Assembly (NCBI RefSeq): GCF_026619435.1
Contig: NZ_JAOVZQ010000001.1
Span: 2,363,501 to 2,427,500 of the forward strand
From: Hoeflea ulvae
Lineage (GTDB): Bacteria > Pseudomonadota > Alphaproteobacteria > Rhizobiales > Rhizobiaceae
Direction of reading: 5' to 3'
DNA: 64,000 nt
A program made the translations under genes and the position numbers. Of this stretch, positions 17,777 to 25,441 are shown piece after piece. The first letter of the stretch is position 1. Each line of letters begins with the position of its first letter. The notes under the pieces are model-generated. The model did not search any database and was not told the DNA's origin. It saw only the letters and a list, made by a program, of their open reading frames with translations.

Positions 17777-17977
17777 TTACCCCAACCCCAACAGCGTTTC
17801 TGGAAAAAATTGAAATGCGAAAAGCCGGCAATCTCGCCGCCCCGCCCCCCGGAAAATCGGCCTTGAAAGGTACCTTGATAGGGGGGACCTGCCTCCCTCT
17901 CTGCCCCGTCCGCCGCCCTGGCCGGTCGCGGACCACCGCAGCATCGACAACGCGACCACGGCCCTGCACGTTTTCAT
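17777..17977 (-). CDS. Doubtful small ORF
   Basis: 66 codons. Its ATG overlaps the stop of the 17974 gene (ATGA 17974-17977), the same coupling seen throughout the module. But its sequence is Arg- and Gly-rich without structure and no hydrophobic core, so it could be chance. If false, 17709-17973 is simply a 265-base leader for the 17367 gene. Confidence 0.25.
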   Translation of the reverse strand: MKTCRAVVALSMLRWSATGQGGGRGREGGRSPLSRYLSRPIFRGAGRRDCRLFAFQFFPETLLGLG

Positions 17978-18267
17978 GCAGCATCGGCTTCATCTGCCAA
18001 AGCTTCATAGACACGCACCGCCTTGCGTTGCATCGCCTGACGAAGGTCAGGGTCCGTGATGACGATTGGCCTCGCATCGCGCGTTCTCGAACGTGCTTCG
18101 GGAGTGTAGGCGTGTGTCTCGCCATTCACGTCGGCGATTACTAGGCAGCCGACCAGCTTGAAGGTCGGAAAGTCGGCGTCGAATGTAGCGACGAGCCGCG
18201 AGCCGTTGCCCCGGCACTCGGCCTCAACTAGGCGCATGGCGGTGATGACGACTGCTGGTTCAATCAT
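17974..18267 (-). CDS. Hypothetical island protein
   Basis: 97 residues from ATG at 18267, coupled by ATGA to the 18264 gene. It is beta-rich at first (SRLVATFDADFPTFKLVGCL), with an Arg-rich region and a C-terminal helix. I recognise no domain. It is likely part of a small accessory set of the module. Confidence 0.6.
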   Translation of the reverse strand: MIEPAVVITAMRLVEAECRGNGSRLVATFDADFPTFKLVGCLVIADVNGETHAYTPEARSRTRDARPIVITDPDLRQAMQRKAVRVYEALADEADAA

Positions 18268-18521
18268 TCGCACAGCCCAGATCTCGCAGCTATGGCCACG
18301 TCAAAGGCGTTCTTCCAGCCGGCTTTTGCATCAGTCCCTGAGGGCTGATCATTTCCGGCAGCGGGTGTCTTGCTGAACGCCTCATTCCAACCGTCGGCGG
18401 GCTTCTGTGTGGCCGACTGATCTGAGCCGGCATGAGCTGCGGCGCCTTGAGCCGTACACGCAGGGACGGACTGTGGTTCAGCGTCGCGCATGGCTGCGGC
18501 AATACTTGTGAGATAGCTCAT
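18264..18521 (-). CDS. Low-complexity hypothetical protein
   Basis: 85 residues, rich in Ala, Gly, Ser and Gln with two short near-repeats (DGWNEAFSK and AGWKNAFDV). It is coupled by ATGA at both ends (18518-18521 and 18264-18267). The two W-x2-AF motifs suggest short binding elements in a disordered chain. The function is unknown. Confidence 0.6.
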   Translation of the reverse strand: MSYLTSIAAAMRDAEPQSVPACTAQGAAAHAGSDQSATQKPADGWNEAFSKTPAAGNDQPSGTDAKAGWKNAFDVAIAARSGLCE

Positions 18522-19441
18522 GAGGGTTCTCCATCAAAGGTTTCGACAACTTCGAGAATTGCGCGCGGATCGGCATCGAGGCGACGATCGATCACCATGC
18601 CTTCCTTGGCGGCGGCTACAATCAGACTTTCTTCGGTGCGTTCAAGCTCAAGCCGGCGGTCGGCAAGTTCGCTGAAAAGCTTCTCCCGATCGGAGTCGGA
18701 AAGCGCGCCGTCGACCTTCATTGTGTCGACCTGGGCGTTGAGCTTCTTGATGAGCTCGTCTCTCATCAACCAAACGAAAAAGTCTGATCCGCCGGTCCCG
18801 ATCTTGTTGCCGTTGACGATATCGAGGCGAAGCTCCTGATGGATTTTCGCGGGATCACCGTTGCGGATGCGGGGATCGATCGAGGGGGCGCCGCGCGCCG
18901 CGATGGCATCGACCGTTGCAGCCATTTCTGTCTTGAGTTCGTCGATCGGCATCGGCGCGCTTTGGGCATCATCCCAGGCGGTTTCAATGTGCTCGATGTC
19001 CGCGCGGATGCGCGCCAGCGCCTGGCGGGGCGTCTCGGCTTTGGCAAGTTTGGCCGGTGGGAGGGGGTCGTGCGCAAGTTGACCACCACTACTAAAATGG
19101 GTGACCGTCCACTCACGTAGGGCCTCAAGATAGTGAAATTTCTCCCAGGCGGATCTTGCTCGATCGTGAGTGGCGGTCACCCGATCAAGCTCGGCTCTTA
19201 GCCGCTTTACGGGTTCAAGCGCGCGTTCTTCTGCGCCGTGAGGTCGGGTCCGCGGAAGTTGCTGGATGTGGAGTTGCGCGTTCGCTTCGGCCTGTTCGAG
19301 GCGCCGGCGACAATCTTCGACGGCGCTCATGGCGAGGCGAAGGCCGCCATAGGCCAGATCCTTGGCCTCGATCAGCGCGCGGACCTTTTCCGCGCTCTGT
19401 CTCGGCAATTTTTGGATGATGTCTTCGTGAAATTCGGCCAT
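18518..19441 (-). CDS. Coiled-coil hypothetical protein
   Basis: 307 residues from ATG at 19441 with GGAGACC upstream. Long charged helical stretches (about residues 1-90 and 230-295) predict coiled coils; the middle has DPLPPAKLAKAE linkers. There is no catalytic motif or membrane segment. It opens the second block of coupled genes after a 94-base gap from the 19536 gene. It may be a structural or recombination-associated protein of the island. Confidence 0.72.
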   Translation of the reverse strand: MAEFHEDIIQKLPRQSAEKVRALIEAKDLAYGGLRLAMSAVEDCRRRLEQAEANAQLHIQQLPRTRPHGAEERALEPVKRLRAELDRVTATHDRARSAWEKFHYLEALREWTVTHFSSGGQLAHDPLPPAKLAKAETPRQALARIRADIEHIETAWDDAQSAPMPIDELKTEMAATVDAIAARGAPSIDPRIRNGDPAKIHQELRLDIVNGNKIGTGGSDFFVWLMRDELIKKLNAQVDTMKVDGALSDSDREKLFSELADRRLELERTEESLIVAAAKEGMVIDRRLDADPRAILEVVETFDGEPS

Positions 19442-19535
19442 GGCTGGTCTCCGTTGTTGGGGAGACGGTGTGCGGAAAGCGGCGAAGCGTCCAGATGGCA
19501 AAATCCGCAAATTCCGCAGAACGCGGCAGGCTGAC

Positions 19536-19754
19536 TTATTTCCGTTTTTTGGAGGGCGCCAAAAGCCGGGGTTTATTGATCCACCACTTCTTGCCGACCT
19601 GGATCGCGATGTCTTCGTCCTCCATCCGCCTGGTGATCGTGTCGGCTGACGAACGGGTCAGATATTGGGCTTCTCCGCGGGATACCCATGAGCCGTCATT
19701 GAGGTCGATGGTTGTGGGGTCCGGTGGCCAGATGTCGTCGGGCTGATCGCTCAT
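19536..19754 (-). CDS. Small HTH protein, excisionase-like
   Basis: 72 residues from ATG at 19754. The segment SWVSRGEAQYLTRSSADTI followed by VGKKWWINKPRL has the MerR/excisionase-type helix-turn-helix and wing. Its ATG overlaps the preceding stop (19751-19754). With the 21473 gene it is one of two candidates for a recombination directionality factor of the island. Confidence 0.62.
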   Translation of the reverse strand: MSDQPDDIWPPDPTTIDLNDGSWVSRGEAQYLTRSSADTITRRMEDEDIAIQVGKKWWINKPRLLAPSKKRK

Positions 19755-20005
19755 TTGCGGACCTCGCCAGCGTAGAGAGCGAGCCTCTGAAGCTCGACCT
19801 GCACGGCATCCTGGAAGGCCAGGACCTGGCGCCGGACGTCCTCGTCGCCGACACCCACCGATCGGAGATCGTCGGCCATGGCCTTGCAGGTTTCCTTCCA
19901 CCACTTGTCGGCCGGTTGGCCGTGTAGGAGATCCAAGCGCTTCGCAGCCTGGATCACTTCAACACGCCGCCGATCGAGCGGGAATGCGATGACGAGCGCC
20001 GTCAT
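19751..20005 (-). CDS. DUF6074-like protein, copy B
   Basis: 84 residues. It starts with a VIAFPLDRRR motif shared with the next gene upstream (20002), then two amphipathic helices. DUF6074-type proteins are small rhizobial proteins of unknown role on mobile elements. Start and end overlap the neighbours by ATGA. The two copies are diverged paralogues, mostly alike at the N-terminal motif and the FQDAVQ/FHDAVQ helix. Confidence 0.68.
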   Translation of the reverse strand: MTALVIAFPLDRRRVEVIQAAKRLDLLHGQPADKWWKETCKAMADDLRSVGVGDEDVRRQVLAFQDAVQVELQRLALYAGEVRK

Positions 20006-20271
20006 TTGATGCCTCCGACATTGCCGTCATATCGGGAAAATTCAGCCTGCACCGCGTCGTGGAAGCGATGCATTTCCGCTCGAACTTCTTCATGGGGCAC
20101 GCCGGCAATCAGCAACGGAAAAGTCAATGACCGGATCAGCGCATCCCACTGGCGCACGGCCTCATCTTCCTCCTCGCGCAAAATCATTTCGGCAGTGTCG
20201 CGGACCAGATCGCGCCGGCGCGAAAACGGGAAGTGGATCACCCTTGCCGCAAGATCGAGCTCAAGCTGCAT
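20002..20271 (-). CDS. DUF6074-like protein, copy A
   Basis: 89 residues from ATG at 20271, which has a GGAGG site seven bases upstream; the longer frame is not needed. It contains VIHFPFSRRRD and RFHDAVQAEFSRY. It overlaps the end of the DUF1376 gene by 11 bases. It is the paralogue of the 19751 protein. Confidence 0.68.
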   Translation of the reverse strand: MQLELDLAARVIHFPFSRRRDLVRDTAEMILREEEDEAVRQWDALIRSLTFPLLIAGVPHEEVRAEMHRFHDAVQAEFSRYDGNVGGIK

Positions 20272-21169
20272 CTGATTTCCTCCCATGCGGGTGAGGTATT
20301 TTGCAGGGATCAATCCATTCCACCGCACCTCCACCGATCACTCTCTCAAAAGCCTCATTGAGCATGGTTTTGTCGGTGCGAAGGCTTCCGTCGCTTAGGA
20401 CTGGGACGAATACGACCAAGTCATCGGCTCTTGACATCTTCAAAATACGCCGTTTGCGATCCTCTATCTGGATCAGTGCGTATTCAAGGACGGTACAGAT
20501 GCCATGGTCTCCCACGTCGACCTTGTCGCCCTTTTTCAGCATGTTTTTGTCTCGGCCGGATGCGCCAGCGAGCGCGTCCGGATCGGTCTGCTCTACAGAA
20601 TGAATTGAAGCTGAGGATCTATTGAGGGTATCCCCTCGGGGGATACCCTCTCTCTTATCTTCTCTACTCTCATCTATATAGCATTGCGGTTGCATAGAGG
20701 TTTCTTTGAATTCATTATCTTTTTTCAATTCTTGCAACGTTTGTTTTTCAACGGCTTTGCGATTGCGTTGCGTTTTGTCGCCGGTTTCGCTCTGGTATCC
20801 TCGGCTTTTGGCTTCGGTTTGGCGTTCCTTTTTCCACCGGGCTTCCGCTCCGGCCTGTCCACCCTTCGACCGCTTCATAGCGTCGTCGAGTTCTCCCTCG
20901 ATGTAGTCTGACCACAGCAAGTCGTCTGCGCCCTGGACAATGAAGCCGGCGGACAGCAGCTTCAGCACGATCCTCTTGATCGTCGGCGTCGACACGCGAC
21001 AAGCATTTGCAAGCCATTTCGGGTCCGCCGGGATCGGCCCACCGATCTGATGCATAGTGTCAAACAATCGGTTCAGAATACCTTCGTCCTCGGGCTCCAA
21101 ATCCAGTCGCATATTTGCCCAGATCTTGACGTGGTGCTTCCACCAATCCAGCGGTTCCTTGACGCTCAT
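20261..21169 (-). CDS. DUF1376 / replication-type winged-helix protein
   Basis: 302 residues. The N-terminal 110 residues (WANMRLDLEPEDEGILNRLFD and later a winged-helix ACRVSTPTIKRIVLKLLSAGF) fit the DUF1376 domain found in phage and island replication proteins. The middle is polar and disordered. A small beta domain follows (KGDKVDVGDHGICTVLEY). It is coupled to the 23-codon membrane peptide gene upstream. It could act in island replication or its control; known members are mostly phage YdaU-like. Confidence 0.75.
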   Translation of the reverse strand: MSVKEPLDWWKHHVKIWANMRLDLEPEDEGILNRLFDTMHQIGGPIPADPKWLANACRVSTPTIKRIVLKLLSAGFIVQGADDLLWSDYIEGELDDAMKRSKGGQAGAEARWKKERQTEAKSRGYQSETGDKTQRNRKAVEKQTLQELKKDNEFKETSMQPQCYIDESREDKREGIPRGDTLNRSSASIHSVEQTDPDALAGASGRDKNMLKKGDKVDVGDHGICTVLEYALIQIEDRKRRILKMSRADDLVVFVPVLSDGSLRTDKTMLNEAFERVIGGGAVEWIDPCKIPHPHGRKSDAA

Positions 21170-21237
21170 GTGATGAGCCCCGCAACGACAGCGACGACCA
21201 TCAGAACGGCCGCGGCATAGGCGAACAGGCCAATCAT
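21166..21237 (-). CDS. 23-residue membrane microprotein
   Basis: A 24-codon frame whose ATG (21237) overlaps the stop of the 21234 gene and whose TGA (21166) overlaps the start of the DUF1376 gene, both as ATGA. It encodes MIGLFAYAAAVLMVVAVVAG then LIT, a single hydrophobic helix without charge. The double coupling makes it more than chance, but a purely leader-like role in coupling translation is also possible. Its function is unknown. Confidence 0.55.
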   Translation of the reverse strand: MIGLFAYAAAVLMVVAVVAGLIT

Positions 21238-21473
21238 GACATCACCTTCGAGCACGCCCGGCACCTGAACTTGCGGCCGGCGAGCATCGCGGCGGGAAGT
21301 TCGACCTTGCCGCGGTGGCCGCAGGCGCAACGCAGAACGCGCGTCACCATCTCAGCGTCGACGGCTTCCTTGCGGGCCTGGGCGCCGTTGACGCTGCCGC
21401 CGAGATCCTCGGTGCCGTGCCGGCGGGCGCGGGCGCGGGATGCCGCGCCGCCCCAATTCATCGCGCGGGCCAT
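21234..21473 (-). CDS. Small zinc-ribbon-like protein
   Basis: 79 residues. The C-terminal half has CACGHRGKVELP followed by FRCRACSKVMS, a C-x-C and C-x2-C arrangement that should bind zinc. The N-terminal half is Arg-rich. The start shares a base with the stop of the 21473 gene (TGATG). Probably a nucleic-acid-binding accessory protein. Confidence 0.68.
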   Translation of the reverse strand: MARAMNWGGAASRARARRHGTEDLGGSVNGAQARKEAVDAEMVTRVLRCACGHRGKVELPAAMLAGRKFRCRACSKVMS

Positions 21474-21730
21474 CAGGCGAGCGCTCCGGCTTCATTTGCA
21501 TATCCGGAGGTCGAACCGTGCGCCTTTCCTGCTAACCAAGCGTCAAGGTCATTTCGCCGATATAGCGTCTTGCGCGCGGATTGCCGGATGAATACGGGGC
21601 CTCCGCCGGCGCATCGCAATTTTGCGAGGGTCGAGGGCGAACTGCGAAGGTAAACCGCCGCCTCTTTCGCGTCCATAATGTCGAGGTTCTTGAGGTATTC
21701 GGGGTCAATGACCCGATCGATATCTGCCAT
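21473..21730 (-). CDS. Helix-turn-helix (HTH_17, excisionase/AlpA-type) protein
   Basis: 85 residues; ATG at 21730 has GGAG eight bases upstream, better than the ATG at 21742. IMDAKEAAVYLRSSPSTLAKL then GGPVFIRQSARKTLYRRND is a clear HTH_17 pattern with the IGRxxRY-like wing replaced by TLYRR. Such proteins are excisionases or phage-type activators. It is the first gene of the block after a 90-base gap that likely holds a promoter. Strong candidate for the island's directionality factor. Confidence 0.8.
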   Translation of the reverse strand: MADIDRVIDPEYLKNLDIMDAKEAAVYLRSSPSTLAKLRCAGGGPVFIRQSARKTLYRRNDLDAWLAGKAHGSTSGYANEAGALA

Positions 21731-21820
21731 TTCAATCTCCATATCGCCCGCCGTTGATCGGCGTTACGCAGAGATTAGCAATGTCGTTCCGCACCCCTTA
21801 GGCGACGAATTCTGGATATT

Positions 21821-22540
21821 TCACTCCAAAATCGTTGCCCGTATTTCACCTTCCGGCCACCCACCATTACTAAGCCAGAATTGCCGCTCCTTACGAATGC
21901 CATCTAGAAGACGACGATCACTCTTGTCCAAGATTGCAGCAAACCGTTTTCGGGTTCGAGCCGATGCCCCTGGCACGCGCTCTAACGCCCGGTCGACGAC
22001 AATCTGAATGAATGCCAGTGCGAAGCTGATGACGGCGTGAGGCGCGTTGTCGATTGTTTCATTCGATGGAAGATTATCCAGCGTCTGCGGCGATAGCAGC
22101 CGAAGCGTCTGACATAGCATGTCGAAGAGTTCTTCCTCTGCTATCCGAAGATAGCTATCCACACGGGTATTCGGTCTTTCAGTCAGCAGATGCATTGCAA
22201 TGTCACCGGCGGCCGCAGCCCCAACCCGCGTTTCCAAATCGACCACAGCACCCACGGCCCTCAGGTCGAGAAGATGTCTTGCGTGAAGCGCGCCGTCCGT
22301 CTCAGGTGATCGCGATAGCGCCCGTGCCGGGTCATCCGCGATGCGCTTTAGCTCGCCCAAATAGTCAGCCTGGAAACGCACGTATTTATTCTGATCTGGC
22401 TCCTGTAGAAGCCCTTCAAAGCTTCGGGTGGCCGCTTCGATCTGGTGTGTCAAAAGGTCTACCAGAGCAGGTGTAACGACGAGGCCCAAAGGGCTCATGA
22501 GGTCAGCCACCTGTCGTTCTGAAAGCAGTGGGGCGATCAT
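21821..22540 (-). CDS. Hypothetical protein coupled to the integrase
   Basis: 239 residues, soluble and helix-rich. Its ATG overlaps the integrase stop (ATGA 22537-22540), so it is translated with it. No known domain. Proteins coupled to integrases in this way sometimes act in excision or immunity, but nothing in this sequence shows that. Confidence 0.72.
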   Translation of the reverse strand: MIAPLLSERQVADLMSPLGLVVTPALVDLLTHQIEAATRSFEGLLQEPDQNKYVRFQADYLGELKRIADDPARALSRSPETDGALHARHLLDLRAVGAVVDLETRVGAAAAGDIAMHLLTERPNTRVDSYLRIAEEELFDMLCQTLRLLSPQTLDNLPSNETIDNAPHAVISFALAFIQIVVDRALERVPGASARTRKRFAAILDKSDRRLLDGIRKERQFWLSNGGWPEGEIRATILE

Positions 22541-23889
22541 TCTGCGTTCCTACGGATTGGGATCACTTCGGCTTCGGGCGCTGCCGATGCCTCGCCCATC
22601 GCCGCCGCAATCTTATTGGCGATCGCGTCCGATGCCTTCCGCAGCGGATCAGCGTCCAAGTGGGCATACCGCTGTGTGGTCGAGGCCTGCGTGTGCCCTA
22701 GAAGCTTGCCGACGATCAGGAGCCCGTGGCCGTCGCCGGCGCCGACGCTGGCGAAGCTGTGACGCAGGTCATGAAGTCTGACACCTTCAATGCCTGCCGC
22801 TTTGCAGACAAGCTTCCAAGGACGTTTCAGATCAGATCGAGGTTGCTCTTTCCCGTCTTTGCCTTCGCCCGGAAAAAGGAACTTCCCACGCCGCTCCAAG
22901 CCCGCGAGAACCGCGCGGGCAGGCGGATTGAGCAGAATGGTTTTCGGGCCGGTCTTGCTATCGCGCAGGCGTAAGAGGCCGCGCTCCAGATCGACAAACT
23001 CCCATTCCAAATTAAGGATCTCGCGAAGCCGTGCCCCCGTGAAAATGAGAAGTCGAAGTGCCGCGGCCGCGTCAGGATCTATGCGGGTCATCCGGTTTTC
23101 CGCTTTTGGCGCGTGCTTTGTCTTCCCTGCCGGGTTCGGTTGCCAAGCCACGCCAGACGTCTCGCATTGCCGGATGGCCGCGCCCAGGCGCTCAAGCTCG
23201 TCGACGGATAGAAACCGCTCTTTTGCGTGTTCCCTGAATTTCTCCAATTTGAATGTTGGCTTTCTGACGCCCTCGGGCAGAAGGTCTATACCTTCGGCCC
23301 ACCCATAGATCGCCGACAAGACCGTCATGACGCGATTGGCCATCGCAGGGGTTCCGGCCAAGCTGTTGTGCAGTTTCGCCACATCTTGCCGTGATATCTC
23401 ACGCGCATCTTTCCTTCCGAGGCTCGGCAGAATGTGAGCCGCGATCACATGGCGATAGAAGTCGACCGTGTTCGGTTTGCGCTTCACCCTGACGTGTTCA
23501 CGCATGAACCGGGCAGCAAGTCGATTAAAGCGCAGATCGCGTGAAAGCCTGCGCTCTTTGTCAGCCGCCGCACTCGCAGCCTTGAGCGTGTCCTGTGCGG
23601 CTTGCTCTACAGCCTGCCGGTCAATGCCTTTCTCGGCCTCACGGATCAGTTCGCGGGCGCGTTCACGCGCCTGCTCGACTGTCCATGTTCCAAAACCCCC
23701 GATCGACACCCGCTTGCTCTTTGCTGCTCGGCCACTGCCAATGCGGAATTGAGCCACGAAGGTGCGCTTGCCGCCCGGTGTGATGTTGACGCCAAACCCT
23801 TTCACGCTCGCGTCGCCAGCGTCCCAAAGGAAGTACGCCTTCTCTCTGGCGAGCGCGGTCTCGACGACCTTTTTTGTGAGCTTGCCCAT
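22537..23889 (-). CDS. int: Tyrosine-type integrase (DUF4102 N-terminal)
   Basis: 450 residues from ATG at 23889, which has AAGAAGG nine bases upstream; starts at 23919 and 23973 have poor sites. An N-terminal DUF4102 (KGFGVNITPGGKRTF) leads to a SAM-like core-binding domain, then the catalytic residues R287 (TGARLREIL), H373 and R376 (HDLRH), H399 (LGHT) and Y408 (RYAHL). It lies 175 bases inside attR and reads into the island. It should catalyse integration and excision at tRNA-Pro. A repeat of the left-end site lies in its promoter region, suggesting autoregulation. Confidence 0.97.
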   Translation of the reverse strand: MGKLTKKVVETALAREKAYFLWDAGDASVKGFGVNITPGGKRTFVAQFRIGSGRAAKSKRVSIGGFGTWTVEQARERARELIREAEKGIDRQAVEQAAQDTLKAASAAADKERRLSRDLRFNRLAARFMREHVRVKRKPNTVDFYRHVIAAHILPSLGRKDAREISRQDVAKLHNSLAGTPAMANRVMTVLSAIYGWAEGIDLLPEGVRKPTFKLEKFREHAKERFLSVDELERLGAAIRQCETSGVAWQPNPAGKTKHAPKAENRMTRIDPDAAAALRLLIFTGARLREILNLEWEFVDLERGLLRLRDSKTGPKTILLNPPARAVLAGLERRGKFLFPGEGKDGKEQPRSDLKRPWKLVCKAAGIEGVRLHDLRHSFASVGAGDGHGLLIVGKLLGHTQASTTQRYAHLDADPLRKASDAIANKIAAAMGEASAAPEAEVIPIRRNAE

Positions 23890-23929
23890 GAACCGTCGAC
23901 CTTCTTGTTTTTTGCTCATTCCCAAAAAA

Positions 23930-23949
23930 TAAGCACATAGTAAGCACCA
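23930..23949 (+). promoter_or_regulatory. Putative integrase arm-type site, right
   Basis: 20 bases ending CATAGTAAGCACCA, matching 9457-9476 except for one base (A for G at position 6). The two TAAGCAC elements are 11 bases apart. The site lies 115 bases inside attR and 41 bases upstream of the chosen integrase start. Confidence 0.5.
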
Positions 23950-23952
23950 AAT

Positions 23953-24034
23953 CGGAACGACGTGGGCCGGCACGGAGCGACGATATTCGATGGATGTAGA
24001 GAAATCAAACGGTTATGTTAGACGCGGAACGACG
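23953..24034 (+). repeat. Three copies of CGGARCGACG next to attR
   Basis: Copies at 23953-23962 (A), 23973-23982 (G) and 24025-24034 (A). The first two are exactly 20 bases apart, two helical turns. CGGAA also recurs at 24035 and near 24044. The stretch from 23974 to 24063 has no gene. This looks like a protein-binding array for the integrase or an excisionase. Confidence 0.5.
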
Positions 24035-24063
24035 CGGAATATCACGGAATGTAGTTTTCACTA

Positions 24064-24114
24064 TCTGGGGGACAAGGGGTCGTGGGTTCGAATCCCGCCG
24101 CTCCGACCATTTTT
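24064..24114 (+). repeat. attR, 51-bp direct repeat
   Basis: Second copy of the 9330-9380 repeat. It holds only the 3' 46 bases of the tRNA-Pro plus TTTTT, so it is not a tRNA gene by itself. It marks the right end of the island. The 85 bases after it, up to the 24200 gene, show no gene. Confidence 0.95.
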
Positions 24115-24199
24115 CATCGGTCCGTTTCGGTCCCGCCTCTGTGCGGAGTGCCAGTGAGCTTCGCCTTCAAGCGGGTTCTGGTTGGGACGCTGATAAGGC

Positions 24200-25441
24200 C
24201 TATGCGTCCGTGAGCCGCGATCTGGATTGCCAGCGCATTTCCAGCGCGATGCAACCCCAGACGATGCCTATCAGCAGATAGAAATGCCGCCAGTGGTCGG
24301 TGTCGATGACGCTGCCGATAATCATGTGCCCCACCAGAACGATATAGGCGAGCATCAGATAGGGATGCCAGGGCCGCTCGCGCAGCAGGAAGCGGAACCC
24401 CAGCACGAGCGTCCAGATCATCAGCGCCACATAGCTGACGAAGCCGAGCCAGCCATAGTCCATCAGCGCCTTGAGCCAGATATTGTGGGTGTCTTCGCCC
24501 CACATCAGCCCGAATTCCAGCGGGCCAATGCCCAGGGGATGCTCCATCGCCATTACGAAGCCGATCGCATGCCGCTCGAAGCGGCCGAGCCGGGCGCCGT
24601 CATAGGTCTGGACAAGCTTGGCACGGTCCGAAAACAGCTCGGCGATCTGATCGGACTGCAGGGCCACGATGATGGCGCCGATGAGCAGCAGGACGCCGAC
24701 CAGCGACATCACCAGGATTTTCAGCCGGAACACGCCGGTGCGTTCCTTGATCAGCATGGTCAGCACCAGAAGCACCATGCAGATGGCCAGGAGCCCCCAG
24801 GCCGCGCGCGAGAACGAGAAGAACACGCCGAGTACAAGAACCGTCAGACCGATTGCGCGCAACGGCGCCGCCCTGAAGGTTCCGGTCAGCAGTCCGTGCA
24901 TGAGATAGAGCGCAGGCAGAACCAGATAGGGCCCGAACACGTTTGGATCCTGGAAGGCGCCCATGGCGCGGCCGTAGCGGGTGAACACCTCGCCGCCGGG
25001 AATAAGGTCGAGATAGCCCAGGATTCCCAGGAGGGCGGTGATGATGGCCCCCGCCAGATAGGCGCGGAAGATCAGCCGCAGACGCCGCGGGTCTGCCTCG
25101 ATGATGGCGGCAAAGAACATCGCCGTGAATGCCAGGAACAGCGACACCGCGATATACATCGGCGTGTCCTTGACCTCGGCCATGGTCAGGATCGAGATCA
25201 TGCCGCCGATATTGAAGACGACCAAAAGCGCAATCAGCGGAGCGATGTGGCGCGACAGCCGCAAGCCGAAGATCGCCCAGATGCCGATCAGGGCAGCGAG
25301 ATAGACCTCATAGGGTGCCGGCTCGTTGATCACGAAGCCCGACAGGAACACGCCAAAGGCCACGCACAGGGAGGCCAGTAGCGAGATCGCCGCGCGCTGC
25401 GGCTGAAAGACGGCAGGTGCGGGGAGGGCGGCGCTGGTCAA
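24200..25441 (-). CDS. O-antigen ligase/polymerase family membrane protein
   Basis: 413 residues with about a dozen membrane segments. The large periplasmic loop and the segment HAIGFVMAMEHPLGIGPLEF then WGEDTHNIWLKAL match the Wzy_C/O-antigen ligase family, which polymerises or ligates polysaccharide repeats at the outer face of the inner membrane. The start is a TTG that overlaps the stop of the upstream gene (25438-25441) with GGAACACG upstream. It is likely the exopolysaccharide polymerase of this cluster. Confidence 0.87.
   Translation of the reverse strand: MTSAALPAPAVFQPQRAAISLLASLCVAFGVFLSGFVINEPAPYEVYLAALIGIWAIFGLRLSRHIAPLIALLVVFNIGGMISILTMAEVKDTPMYIAVSLFLAFTAMFFAAIIEADPRRLRLIFRAYLAGAIITALLGILGYLDLIPGGEVFTRYGRAMGAFQDPNVFGPYLVLPALYLMHGLLTGTFRAAPLRAIGLTVLVLGVFFSFSRAAWGLLAICMVLLVLTMLIKERTGVFRLKILVMSLVGVLLLIGAIIVALQSDQIAELFSDRAKLVQTYDGARLGRFERHAIGFVMAMEHPLGIGPLEFGLMWGEDTHNIWLKALMDYGWLGFVSYVALMIWTLVLGFRFLLRERPWHPYLMLAYIVLVGHMIIGSVIDTDHWRHFYLLIGIVWGCIALEMRWQSRSRLTDA

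Larger units (their letters stand above)
9330..24114. mobile_element. Genomic island integrated at tRNA-Pro
   Basis: About 14.8 kb between two identical 51-bp repeats (9330-9380 and 24064-24114) covering the tRNA-Pro 3' end. A DUF4102-type tyrosine integrase lies just inside the right end and reads inward. Repeated short sites sit inside both ends. Cargo is mostly hypothetical, with SRAP, GHKL ATPase, STAS-like, DUF1376, DUF6074 and HTH proteins. No conjugation or phage structural genes are visible, so it looks like a non-self-transmissible integrative island or satellite. Confidence 0.95.

Noticed and set aside
24064..24114. Second tRNA-Pro gene
   Set aside because: Only the 3' 46 bases of the tRNA are present; the acceptor 5' strand and D arm are missing. 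It is attR.
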